This document shows, one piece after another, positions 54,198-63,007 of a DNA stretch of 64,000 bases (position 1 is its first letter; every line of letters begins with the position of its first letter). Under the pieces are notes generated by a model that searched no databases, was not told the origin of the DNA, and saw nothing but the letters and a program-made list of their open reading frames with translations. This DNA is from Sinorhizobium fredii USDA 257 (GTDB lineage Bacteria; Pseudomonadota; Alphaproteobacteria; Rhizobiales; Rhizobiaceae). The DNA lies in NCBI RefSeq assembly GCF_000265205.3, contig NC_018000.1:1984001-2048000 (forward strand), in the 5' to 3' direction. A program made the translations under genes and the position numbers.

Positions 54198-55138
54198 AGC
54201 GCGCATCTCCTCGACCGTCCTCTCCAACTTCTGGAGATGCGGGTAATGGCCGGTGTCAGGGAGAATTGAAACTTCGGCCCCGAGCCGTTCGGCGAGTTCT
54301 ACCCCCATTTCCTTCCTGATGTAGAGATCCTTCTCGCCCCATACCACCTTTACAGGGGTCCTTAGCTTGTCCAGATTGGCTTCGAAATACTGCTGGTCCC
54401 TGGTGAAATGCGTGTAATAGCTCGCAAAGGCGTCAGCTGTCGTCAGCGCGCCATAGGACCAGCCACGCGCCATGTCGCTCCGAACCCGGCGGAGAGCTCG
54501 AACTGCACCTCCTTCGCCAGCCCTCTCCTGAAGGCGTTCTCGAGAATGTCCGCGCGGTTCTTGTTGAGCTGCTCCCGTGCCTGAGCCGCTGACCGCCTAT
54601 CCTTCAGCTTCTGCAGGCTCTCATACATGTAATGCGGCCGATCGAAGGGCGCGAAGTCGCCGACGATAATGGTTCGTGCAATGTCGGGCTTCTCCAAGCT
54701 CAGCAGCAGCGCCGGCAGGGCTCCGATGTCCGTGGCATAGATCGTAAGCTTGGACCGGTCGATGTGAGCCTTCTCGATGTAGCCGTCAAGGACACGTGCA
54801 TAATCCATCGGCGCATAAGAAAAGCGGTCCGTCGTCGGCCGCGACGAGAACCCGAAGCCGGGCCAATCGAAAGCGTGGACCTCGTAATCATCGGCGAGAG
54901 CCAGGGAAACTTCCTTCCAGGCATAGATCGTTTCCGGGAAGCCATGCAGGAAGAGGACGGTCCCCTTCGGGTCGAGACTATGAACGACCGACCTTCTCAG
55001 TGTGATGTCGTTGTCGATCTGAATGAAGCTGATATCCGCTTTCGGTTGATGCGAGCGGTCCTCGGCATATGTCACGGTCGCGATAGAGGAAATGATCGCT
55101 GCGGCGGCAAACAGCCGTCGAAGGGTGGCCATTGTCAT
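54186..55138 (-). pseudogene. Exported alpha/beta hydrolase, split by a frameshift
   Basis: The upstream part (55138 to about 54480) has a signal peptide (RLFAAAAIISSIATVTYAED), the oxyanion motif LHGFPETIYAW and a nucleophile elbow TDIGA, where Asp replaces Ser as in epoxide hydrolases and haloalkane dehalogenases. The downstream part (about 54480 to 54186) continues in another frame with RGWSYGALTTADAF, VVWGEKDLY and the catalytic His in DTGHYPHL. The frames join where RSDMARGW would be expected, so one base was gained or lost near 54480. All catalytic residues survive, but on two frames; no slippery site was noted, so loss of function is likely. Confidence 0.82.
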
Positions 55139-55162
55139 GTCAGTAGCTCCAGCTTCGTCGCG

Positions 55163-55384
55163 TCAACGGACAACGCGGTCGACCTGCGCCTGAAGGCGCG
55201 GGCCGACCAGCAGGATGACGGGGACGACGATGAGGTAGGCGATGCTCCACGAGCGGAGCCATGTCAGGACGAACCCCCTCGAGAAGCCCAGGTTGAGCGC
55301 GAGCAATGTGAAAGAGATCAACCCTGTCGTTACGATACCCATCGACAAGGCGAAGGCGATCTTGCGTTTGAAATGCGTGTCCAT
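55163..55384 (-). CDS. Small DUF2798 membrane protein
   Basis: 73 residues with two membrane helices (IAFALSMGIVTTGLISFTLLAL and SWSIAYLIVVPVILLVGPRL), matching the two-helix DUF2798 family of unknown function. ATG 55384 follows GGGGAGACCGAC. It lies 24 bases upstream of the hydrolase start on the same strand, so the two were probably co-transcribed. Confidence 0.8.
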   Translation of the reverse strand: MDTHFKRKIAFALSMGIVTTGLISFTLLALNLGFSRGFVLTWLRSWSIAYLIVVPVILLVGPRLQAQVDRVVR

Positions 55385-55560
55385 GTCGGTCTCCCCGGTT
55401 CGAGGTGAAATGGGGATCGCCTCAGGGGTTACGATCCCGGATTCTGGCTTCGAAGATCGCGCAACGTCGGCACCGGCGGTAGCGGGGGAACCTGAGAGGC
55501 AGCTTCTTGAATCCGGCAAGTTCTCAATTGCGAGGAAACCGTTAGACCGATCGCGAAGGG

Positions 55561-55671
55561 GCACCCGTCAATGTCGGCGCGGCACGATCACGGGAGGATC
55601 TGCGCCACGCGCTTGAAGCCCTTCGGGAAATCCTGACAAGCGGCCGCCGGCTGTTCGACACGATGATCTGA
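55561..55671 (+). pseudogene. Aminotransferase C-terminal remnant
   Basis: About 36 codons read NVGAARSREDLRHALEALREIL before a stop at 55669-55671, the typical last helix of class I/II aminotransferases. No upstream part of such a gene is present. It lies immediately before the broken FAD dehydrogenase, so an aminotransferase-dehydrogenase pair for amino acids may once have stood here. Confidence 0.45.
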
Positions 55672-55673
55672 TC

Positions 55674-56910
55674 ACGCAGCAGCGCGACCGACACGATATC
55701 ATCATCATTGGCGCTGGCGTCATTGGCCTGGCCACCGCCTTGCGGCTGGCCGCCCACGGGCGCGACGTAACGGTTCTCGACCCGAACGAGCCCGGGTCCG
55801 GCGCGTCTTACGGCAATGCCGGCACGATAGCCAATTACGCGCTTATTCCGGTCGGGTCGCCCACGGTACTGAAAAGTCTGCCGCAGTTGCTGTTCGGCCG
55901 CGACAGTCCTCTCTCGATAACGCGCTCGGCGTTGATCCCCCTCATGCCCTGGCTGTTGCGTTTCGCCTATCAGTCGCTGCCCGGCAACGCGGCTCGCAAT
56001 GCCGGCGTCATCGCCGCGCTGCTCGAGCAGTCGCTCTCAGGCTGGATCGAACTCGCCTCGGAGGCCAAAGCCGATGACCTTCTGAGCCAGAACGGCTGTC
56101 TCTATGTCTACGACACGGCAAAAGCCGCTTCCGGAGCCGCCGCTGACATCGCCTTGCGCAAGAAAGTCGGTATCGCGCAGGAGATCGTTTCGCCCGACGA
56201 CGTGGCAAGGTTGGAACCGGCACTGCCTGCCTGCGACGGTGGCGGGTTTTCCCAGACGCCGTAAACCTCACGGATCCAGGCGCCATGATGCGCCGGCTAA
56301 CAATAGCGGCCGATGTCGCTGGCGTGACTTTCGTTCGAGCGAACGCAACCGGGATCGATCGCGGCGTCGAGGGCATTCGGGTCTCTTGTGCTGCCAAGAG
56401 TTTCCTCGCCCGCCACGTCGTGATTGCCGCCGGCGCATACTCCAAACGCTTTGCAGCGCAAGCGGGCGACCACATCCCGCTCGACACGGAGCGGGGATAT
56501 CACGTCGAATACGACATGCAGACCCCACCTGTTTCGCGGCCGGTCTGTCCGGTTTCGCGCGGGTTTTATCTTGTGCCTATGACCGGCAGGCTCCGCGTCG
56601 GAGGCACGGTCGAACTCGGCGGCCTCGAAGCACCCATCAATCCGAGACGCATTGCGCTGCTCGACCGCGGTGCGAAGGCGCTGTTTCCGCATCTCGGCCC
56701 GGCTGACCGCCAATGGCTCGGTTTCCGATCATCCCTGCCGGATTCGATACCGGTGATCGGGCCATCCCGTCACGGCAACGAATCGTCTATGCTTTCGGCC
56801 ACGGACATAGGCCTAACCATGGCACCGGTAACGGCGCGCCTTGTGCAGCGGACGCTGGCCGGACGAGAGTCCCCTGAACCGGTCGCTGGCGCGTCACCCA
56901 GGTCGCGGGC
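55674..56910 (+). pseudogene. Broken D-amino-acid-dehydrogenase-like FAD oxidoreductase (DadA family)
   Basis: The FAD motif IIIIGAGVIGLATALRLAAHG (55698-55760) is followed by GSGASYGNAGTIANYA, typical of DadA-like enzymes, but no ATG/GTG start lies in frame upstream. The frame stops at 56264 and the protein continues in another frame with MTDPGAMM-like DPGAMMRRL, VIAAGAYSKRFAAQ and PDSIPVIGPSRHGN. Then VYAFGHGH appears shifted again before IGLTMAPVTARLV. The C-terminal end is lost into unrelated sequence (open to 57073). At least three frame changes make it non-functional. It once probably oxidised D-amino acids or similar amines. Confidence 0.8.
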
Positions 56911-57159
56911 AGATGTATCGCAAACCAGAGCCTCCCGGCAGCGCCCGCGCGAGAGCAAGCCGCCCAGTTCTGCCTTTCGCCTGATTGGCCAGGAGAGACG
57001 CGAATATCCCGTCGATACATCTATGCGATCTTCTGAGCAATCGACCGGCACCCATGGACCGCTGTGGACATAGTCTGTGCTGCTGCGGGTGACGCGAAAG
57101 CGCCGCGCATCCGAAAGGACACACGGCGCCCCTGTTGCAAGCGAGACGTCAGATCTGTC

Positions 57160-58014
57160 TCACTGCGGAGTGAGGTCGAAGCCGAACCACTTTTCCGAAA
57201 GGCGCTTGATCGTGCCGTCCGCCTTGGCTGCGGTGATGGCATCGTCGAACATCGCCTTGAGCTCCGTGTCGCTCTTGCGCAGCCCGACCGAGCTGCCGGC
57301 GCCGAGGAAGCCGCCCTGGAAGCGCGGACCGACGATGGTCATGTCGGCATTCGCCGGCTTTTCGGCCGCGGTCTTCAGGTAGCCCATCGAGGCCATGACG
57401 AAATCGACGCGACCGGCGACGAGATCGAGGTCGTGCTGTTCGGTCGTCTTATATTCGCGCACCTCGACGACATCCTTCAGATATTCGTCGATGAAGCGCG
57501 CCGCGATAGAAGCGCTCTGGACCCCGATCGTCTTTCCTTCGATGAGCGGTTTCAGTTCCTCAGCCGCCTTGCGTGCGCCCGCCTCGTTGGAGGCCAGCGA
57601 GAAGAGTTCGCCCTTCATCGGCAGCGTTTCGAGGTCGCTGCCCTTGAGGGTCGCGAAAGCCTGGCCGGTGCTGCCGTAGGACATCGAGAAGTCGATGACT
57701 TCCTTGCGCTTTTCCGTCGCCGACATGCCCGCCATGATGGCGTCGAACTTGCCGGCGTTGAGCGCCGGAATCATGCCATCGAAGGCCTGCGGGATGATGG
57801 TGCATTCCACCTTCATGTGATCGCAGAGATATTTGCTGAGCTCGATCTCGTAGCCGTCCAGCGTGCCGTCCGCCTTGGTGAGGTTATAGGGCGGGAAGGC
57901 GCCTTCGGTGGCAATGGTGATCTTCGTCCACTTCTTTTCCTCGGCCTGCGCCGTCGTGGCGAGAAGCCCCGTGGCAACGGCGAGCGCCGCCATCATCGCG
58001 GTCGTTTTCTGCAT
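57160..58014 (-). CDS. Polar amino acid/opine ABC transporter substrate-binding protein
   Basis: 284 residues: signal peptide (TAMMAALAVATGLLATTAQAEE), then a family 3 binding fold (ITIATEGAFPPYNLTKADGTLDGYEIEL, GKFDAIMAGMSATEKRKEVIDFS, LSEKWFGFDLTP). It resembles the octopine/nopaline and Lys-Arg-His binders OccT, NocT and ArgT. ATG 58014 gives the signal peptide; longer in-frame extensions are not credible. It is the last gene of the operon, after the ATPase, and is the second binding protein for the same permeases. Confidence 0.92.
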   Translation of the reverse strand: MQKTTAMMAALAVATGLLATTAQAEEKKWTKITIATEGAFPPYNLTKADGTLDGYEIELSKYLCDHMKVECTIIPQAFDGMIPALNAGKFDAIMAGMSATEKRKEVIDFSMSYGSTGQAFATLKGSDLETLPMKGELFSLASNEAGARKAAEELKPLIEGKTIGVQSASIAARFIDEYLKDVVEVREYKTTEQHDLDLVAGRVDFVMASMGYLKTAAEKPANADMTIVGPRFQGGFLGAGSSVGLRKSDTELKAMFDDAITAAKADGTIKRLSEKWFGFDLTPQ

Positions 58015-58072
58015 TTCAGTATTCCCCTTTTTTGCTGTGGTGGTTGGTTGGCTTTTTCGGCAGATCAGGCCC

Positions 58073-58849
58073 CTAATTGCTGATGAACTGCCGGAAACGT
58101 TCGGATTTCGAGCTGGTGAAGACGTGCTCGGGCGCGCCCTCCTCCTCGATCGCGCCCTTGTGCAGGAAGACGACGCGGCTCGAGACGTCGCGGGCGAAAG
58201 CCATCTCGTGGGTGACGACGAGCATCGTCCTGCCCTCCTCGGCAAGCCCGCGCATGACGCGCAGCACCTCGCCGACGAGTTCCGGATCGAGCGCCGAGGT
58301 CGGCTCGTCGAAGAGCATCGCCTTCGGCCGCATCGCAAGTGCGCGAGCGATCGCCGCGCGCTGCTGCTGGCCGCCGGAAAGATGGGCGGGATAGTGGTTG
58401 CGCTTGTCGGCGATGCCGACCTTGGCAAGCAGCGCCTCGCCTTCCTCGATCGCTTCCTTGCGCGGCCGCTTCAGCACGTGGACGGGCGCCTCGATGACGT
58501 TCTCCAGTACCGTCTTGTGGGACCAGAGGTTGAAGCTCTGGAACACCATGCCGAGTTCGGAGCGGATGCGGTCGACCTGTTTCTGGTCGGCCGGCCGGCT
58601 CCTGCCGTCGCGGGTGGACTTCAGCCGGATTGTCTCGCCGGCCACCGCGATGGAGCCGGAATCCGGGACCTCCAGCAAGTTGATGCAGCGCAGCAGCGTC
58701 GATTTTCCGGAGCCGGACGAGCCGAGGATCGAGATCACCTCGCCCTCATGCGCGTCGATCGATATTCCCTTCAGCACCTCGATGGGGCCAAAGCTCTTGT
58801 GCAGGTCCCGGACGCTGATGGCGACCGGCGGCGCGGCTTTTGCGGTCAT
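58073..58849 (-). CDS. Polar amino acid/opine ABC transporter ATP-binding protein (HisP/OccP type)
   Basis: About 258 residues with Walker [14 protein letters not shown], signature [15 protein letters not shown] and Walker [16 protein letters not shown], plus the HisP-type insertion around [12 protein letters not shown]. Two starts are possible: ATG 58849, or TTG 58855, which overlaps the permease stop and has better spacing from GGGAG. It energises the two permeases at 58852 and 59574. Confidence 0.93.
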   Translation of the reverse strand: MTAKAAPPVAISVRDLHKSFGPIEVLKGISIDAHEGEVISILGSSGSGKSTLLRCINLLEVPDSGSIAVAGETIRLKSTRDGRSRPADQKQVDRIRSELGMVFQSFNLWSHKTVLENVIEAPVHVLKRPRKEAIEEGEALLAKVGIADKRNHYPAHLSGGQQQRAAIARALAMRPKAMLFDEPTSALDPELVGEVLRVMRGLAEEGRTMLVVTHEMAFARDVSSRVVFLHKGAIEEEGAPEHVFTSSKSERFRQFISN

Positions 58850-58851
58850 GT

Positions 58852-59574
58852 TCAATGGGTTTCTCCCTTCAGCCGGCCGGAGACGGGCAGCGGCTGGCGC
58901 TGATGCGGGCTCAACTGGTATTCAACGAAGGCGATGAGCCGGGTGAGCAGGAAATTGATGGCGAGAAAGATCGCGCCGGCGACGACGAAGACCTCGATCA
59001 CCCGATAGGTTTCGGAAATGATCTTGGCGGCGACGCCGGTAATCTCCATGAGCGTGATGATCGAGGCGAGCGAGGTCGCCTTCACCATCGAAATCATCTC
59101 GTTGCCGTAGCCGGGCAGCGCCTGGCGGATGGCGAGCGGCATGACGATGCGGCGGAAGATCATCAAGCGCGGCATGCCGCAGGCGCGCGCCGCCTCGACC
59201 TGCCCGTGCGGCACCGAAAGCAGCCCGCCGCGAATGATCTCGCTCGCATAGGCTGCCGTGTTCAGCATCAGCGCGAGCACCGCGCACCAATAGGGCTCGC
59301 GCAGCACCGGCCAAAAGATGCTGTGACGCACGGCGGCGAATTGGCTGAGGCCGTAATAGATCAGGAAGATTTGGACGAGCAGCGGTGTTCCGCGAAAGAC
59401 GAACACATAGGCGCGTGCGAACCAGTCCAGCACCAGGATGCCCGACACGCGCGCAAGCGCAAGAGCGAGAGCCAGAACCGAGCCGAGAGCGATTGCCGTC
59501 GCGGCGAGCTCGAGCGTCAGCGGCAGCGCCGCGAGCAGGCTAATGAGGGTTTCGGAGGCAAAGGCGAAATCCAT
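58852..59574 (-). CDS. Polar amino acid/opine ABC transporter permease (HisM/OccM type)
   Basis: 240 residues with about five membrane helices and the EAA loop [38 protein letters not shown] is typical of the His/Gln permease family. ATG 59574 shares one base with the preceding stop (TGATG) and follows AGGAGGGGT. Confidence 0.92.
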   Translation of the reverse strand: MDFAFASETLISLLAALPLTLELAATAIALGSVLALALALARVSGILVLDWFARAYVFVFRGTPLLVQIFLIYYGLSQFAAVRHSIFWPVLREPYWCAVLALMLNTAAYASEIIRGGLLSVPHGQVEAARACGMPRLMIFRRIVMPLAIRQALPGYGNEMISMVKATSLASIITLMEITGVAAKIISETYRVIEVFVVAGAIFLAINFLLTRLIAFVEYQLSPHQRQPLPVSGRLKGETH

Positions 59575-60293
59575 CAACCCCTCCTGACGCCGCGCGAGAG
59601 CCAGCGTTCCGAGGCGTTGAGAAAGGTGCCCGAAACGGTGGAGATTGCGAGATAGATCATCGCGGCGATGAAATAGAAATCGAACGGCAGACTGGTCGAC
59701 CCGGCGCCGATCTGCGCCTGGCGCAACAGCTCGACCACACCGGTGACCGAAACGAGTGCGGATTCCTTCAGCACCACCTGCCAGACATTGCCGAGCCCCG
59801 GCAGGGCGTGGCGCAGCGTCAGCGGCGCGGTGATGCGGCGGAATTTGAGCACCCGCCCCATGCCGCAGGCGGTCGCCGCCTCAAGTTCGCCCGGATGGAC
59901 GGCGCGGAAGGCACCGCGGAAGACTTCGGTCTGCTGAGCGCCCGAGGTCACGCCGACGGCAAGCGCGCCGGCAGCGAAGCCCGGGAAGCTCACAAAGCCC
60001 TCCGCCCCGAAGAACTGCCCGACGGCCGTAACGACCGCGCTGCCGCCGAAATAGAAGAGGTAGATGACGAGCAGGTCGGGTATGCCGCGCAGGATGGTCG
60101 TATAGGCTTCGGCAATTAAACGGGGGACCGGGCCTCCGGATATCTTCGCCCAGGCGCCGAAAGTGCCGATGACGCTGCCGATCGCAAGACCTGCAAGCGC
60201 AATGAGGATCGTCATCCATGCGCCGGCGGCGAGCGCTTGGCCCCAGCCGTCTGGCCCGAAGCTGACGATGTCGAAGAGACCGGGGCTGTTCAT
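59574..60293 (-). CDS. Polar amino acid/opine ABC transporter permease (HisQ/OccQ type)
   Basis: 239 residues with about five membrane helices. The family region TILRGIPDLLVIYLFYFGG and the EAA loop EAATACGMGRVLKFRRITAP are clear. It pairs with the HisM-type subunit encoded next. It begins 109 bases after the first binding-protein gene. Confidence 0.92.
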   Translation of the reverse strand: MNSPGLFDIVSFGPDGWGQALAAGAWMTILIALAGLAIGSVIGTFGAWAKISGGPVPRLIAEAYTTILRGIPDLLVIYLFYFGGSAVVTAVGQFFGAEGFVSFPGFAAGALAVGVTSGAQQTEVFRGAFRAVHPGELEAATACGMGRVLKFRRITAPLTLRHALPGLGNVWQVVLKESALVSVTGVVELLRQAQIGAGSTSLPFDFYFIAAMIYLAISTVSGTFLNASERWLSRGVRRG

Positions 60294-60402
60294 GGGGAGG
60301 ATGTTCCTCTTCCGGAGATCCCGGGGATTAGGCTGTTCATGACTGGCTATCCGCTGTGCGGGACCGGCGGGCTCTTAGGAGCGCTCGCCCGCCTCGTCTC
60401 TG

Positions 60403-61248
60403 TTAGAAGGAGGGGGTCAGGTCCAGCTTGCTCCATTTCTCGGAAAGCGATCGAATGACCCCGTCGGCTGCCGCCGACTTGATGGCGGCGTCAAACTTCT
60501 CCTTCAGCTCCGTCTCGCCCTTGCGCATGCCCATGGCGACCTCGGTCGCCAGCATCGCTCCCTTGATGAGCGGGCCGGTCATGGCGAGATCCTCATTGCC
60601 GGGCTTCGCGAGAATCGACGTTCCATAGACACCGCTGTCGAAACCCGCGTCGATCCGACCGGCCTTCAGATCGAGGTCGCGCTCGCCGGATGTCTTGTAG
60701 GTGCGCACTGTTACGGTGTCTCCGAAATAAGCCCGGATCAGCTGCTCCTGGCTCGTTGCCTGCACCACGCCGATCGCCTTGCCGTCCAGAGCCTCGCCGA
60801 TCGTCTTCATGACCGGATCGGCCTTTTCCTTGTCGTTGAGATTGAGCCGTTCACCGGTCATCGGCAGTTCCGGCACGGGGCCGCCCTTGGTGATCAGGAA
60901 CGTCGCAAAGCCGCTCGCATAGGGGACAGTGAAATCAACGACCTGCTTGCGCTTTTCATTGATCCCGAGCGTCATGACCAGATCGAACTTGCCCGCATTC
61001 AGGCTGGGAATGAGGCTCGTCCACTCGCCGGTAATGAGCTCGCATTCCACCTTGGCGCGTGTGCAGAGATCCATGATGAGATCGACGTCGAAACCCGTGA
61101 GCTCACCCTTGGAATCAAGCGCGTTCCACGGCGGGAAGGCACCTTCGATACCGACTCTGACGTGGGTCCAGTCCTTTGCCATAATGGCCGACGCACTGAG
61201 CGAAAGTCCGGCCACGAGAACGGCCGCAATAAATCTGCTTCGTTTCAT
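60403..61248 (-). CDS. Second polar amino acid/opine ABC transporter substrate-binding protein
   Basis: 281 residues: signal peptide (FIAAVLVAGLSLSASAIMA), then a family 3 fold with VRVGIEGAFPPWNALDSKGELTG-type cleft residues, GKFDLVMTLGINEKRKQVVDF and LSEKWSKLDLTP. It aligns with the binding protein at 57160 but differs in the ligand region, so one transporter core may serve two ligands. ATG 61248 gives a clean signal peptide. It lies between the M28-like gene and the permeases. Confidence 0.92.
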   Translation of the reverse strand: MKRSRFIAAVLVAGLSLSASAIMAKDWTHVRVGIEGAFPPWNALDSKGELTGFDVDLIMDLCTRAKVECELITGEWTSLIPSLNAGKFDLVMTLGINEKRKQVVDFTVPYASGFATFLITKGGPVPELPMTGERLNLNDKEKADPVMKTIGEALDGKAIGVVQATSQEQLIRAYFGDTVTVRTYKTSGERDLDLKAGRIDAGFDSGVYGTSILAKPGNEDLAMTGPLIKGAMLATEVAMGMRKGETELKEKFDAAIKSAAADGVIRSLSEKWSKLDLTPSF

Positions 61249-61315
61249 CTTCTGTTCCCTTCGTTTTTTGCCGGCCTTCATTTTCTTGGCCGGTTTCTGA
61301 TGATCGGGCGTGGCC

Positions 61316-63007
61316 TCAATGCGTCTCCGCGACGGCTGCCAGCGCAGCATGGGCTTCGCGCAGGGCATGGCTGATAAGGTTCCGGCTCTGCCTTGCGTGC
61401 ACCCCGTAGAACGGCAGATCGGGTGAGCCGTGCGGCAGCCTCGCGAACTCGCGCAGCCCTTCGAGCGACGGCCAGGCCGGATGCGGCAGCGCGCTGTCGT
61501 GGCTGAAGCGATTTCCGCTCGTGTAGTTGAGCGGCACGAGCAGGCGCGAGGCGCGCATCAGGGCGCGGTTGATAGCTCGCGCGACCTCGCCCTGCGCCCC
61601 GCGCGCCATCCGGTTCACCGCCTGCGCTGCCCGCTCAAGCGCATCGAGATGCGCAAGCAGGCTGGCGATGTCCATCCGGGCACCGAGCCGCTTCTGAAGG
61701 TCGAGGAGTTCCTCCCTCATCGAGGTCGCATAGACGGCGTAGTCGAGCGGCAGCACGGGGGTCGTCAGCAGGCGCCACAGCACGCGAAGCACGATCGATG
61801 TGTCGCGCCGCAGATTGTCGAGGTCGATGTGGTCCGCCGTGTCGTGCGGCGTATGCCACCACCAGCCGAGCGAGGTCAGCATCTTGACCGGACCCGGCGG
61901 CTGGTGGCTGAGACTGCCGAACATCGACGGTATGCCGATCCCCCAGAACGACTGGTCCGCGGCGCGGCCGTGACGGCGGCCGGCATGCCGTTGACCGCTG
62001 ACGGCTTCGACCGCTTCCGCAGCAACGGATTTTAGCTCGTCAATGACCGCCGAATTGGTGAGCACGCTCGCCCCCTCGCCGCCAGTGGAATCGACGTTCA
62101 CATGCGCAACGCAGCGCCGCTCGAGCTCGTCCCAGTATTCGTCCGCATACCAGGCCGACCCGGAATAACGGCCATGCGAGTGGCCCGACCAGAAGCAAAG
62201 CCTCAAGCCGCGCTTCCACATGCTGCGCCGCTCGGCGAGCAGCCGTGCCGCCTCGAGCATGGTGGCATTGGCGCCGCCATTGTCCATCACACCGTAGTGC
62301 CAGGCATCGTGATGACCCGAAAACAACACGAAGGGCGTATCATCCCCTGCTTCTTCTTCCGCTGACAATTCGGCGACGAGGATAGGCGTCTTGCGCCAGC
62401 CAGTGTTCACCTCGGCTGAGAGCCAGACCCGCGCATTCTCTCCCGCCAGGCATTGCGCCCGCAGCCTTGCGCCGTCCTCACGCGCGATCGTGCAGACGAC
62501 AGTGGTCGGAAGCATCGATCGCGTGTGCTGCGAGGGACTGCCCCACACCGGCGAAATGCACATTTCGTAGAGATGTTCGTTCGGGCTGACATGAAGCTGG
62601 CCGGCAGCGCCACGTGCGCTGGCAAGCGCCGCTACTTCCTCCGTGGCGATCCCGTCAACAAGGACGATCCGTCCCCTAACGTCGGCTTTTGCGAACGCCG
62701 CCTCGTCACCCAGGCCGACATAGACGAGCGGCGCGCTGACCCCGTCGGCGGACGTCGAAGCCGACATCGAATGCGTGATGCAGCGCAGGTTCTCGCCATT
62801 TGCCTCGACGCGCGCACTTCCCGGAAGGCTGATATAGGCGTCGTGCGTGAGAAGCTGCGTGCGATAACCGTAGGACGCCATCTCGCGCTCGAGATAACGG
62901 AAGCTCTCCAGTTCCTCCGGTGATCCCGAAAGCTTGATGCGCCGGCCGAACTCCTCGATATGGGCGGCCAAACAATCGGGGTTCGGCTGAAGGGTGAAGC
63001 TATCCAT
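61316..63007 (-). CDS. M28-like peptidase/aminopeptidase-family protein
   Basis: About 563 residues with no signal peptide, so cytoplasmic. It is related to M28 zinc peptidases: an inserted PA-like domain (VGLGDEAAFAKADVRGRIVLVDG), metal-site candidates in FSGHHDAWHYGVMDNGGANA (His, Asp) and HVNVDSTGGEG (Asp), and a late His in WWWHTPHDT. The place where M28 enzymes carry the catalytic Glu pair reads FWSGHSHGRYSGS, without Glu-Glu, so the chemistry may differ. ATG 63007 overlaps the upstream amidohydrolase stop by eight bases and has GGAG. Context suggests hydrolysis of imported peptides or amino-acid conjugates. Confidence 0.8.
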   Translation of the reverse strand: MDSFTLQPNPDCLAAHIEEFGRRIKLSGSPEELESFRYLEREMASYGYRTQLLTHDAYISLPGSARVEANGENLRCITHSMSASTSADGVSAPLVYVGLGDEAAFAKADVRGRIVLVDGIATEEVAALASARGAAGQLHVSPNEHLYEMCISPVWGSPSQHTRSMLPTTVVCTIAREDGARLRAQCLAGENARVWLSAEVNTGWRKTPILVAELSAEEEAGDDTPFVLFSGHHDAWHYGVMDNGGANATMLEAARLLAERRSMWKRGLRLCFWSGHSHGRYSGSAWYADEYWDELERRCVAHVNVDSTGGEGASVLTNSAVIDELKSVAAEAVEAVSGQRHAGRRHGRAADQSFWGIGIPSMFGSLSHQPPGPVKMLTSLGWWWHTPHDTADHIDLDNLRRDTSIVLRVLWRLLTTPVLPLDYAVYATSMREELLDLQKRLGARMDIASLLAHLDALERAAQAVNRMARGAQGEVARAINRALMRASRLLVPLNYTSGNRFSHDSALPHPAWPSLEGLREFARLPHGSPDLPFYGVHARQSRNLISHALREAHAALAAVAETH

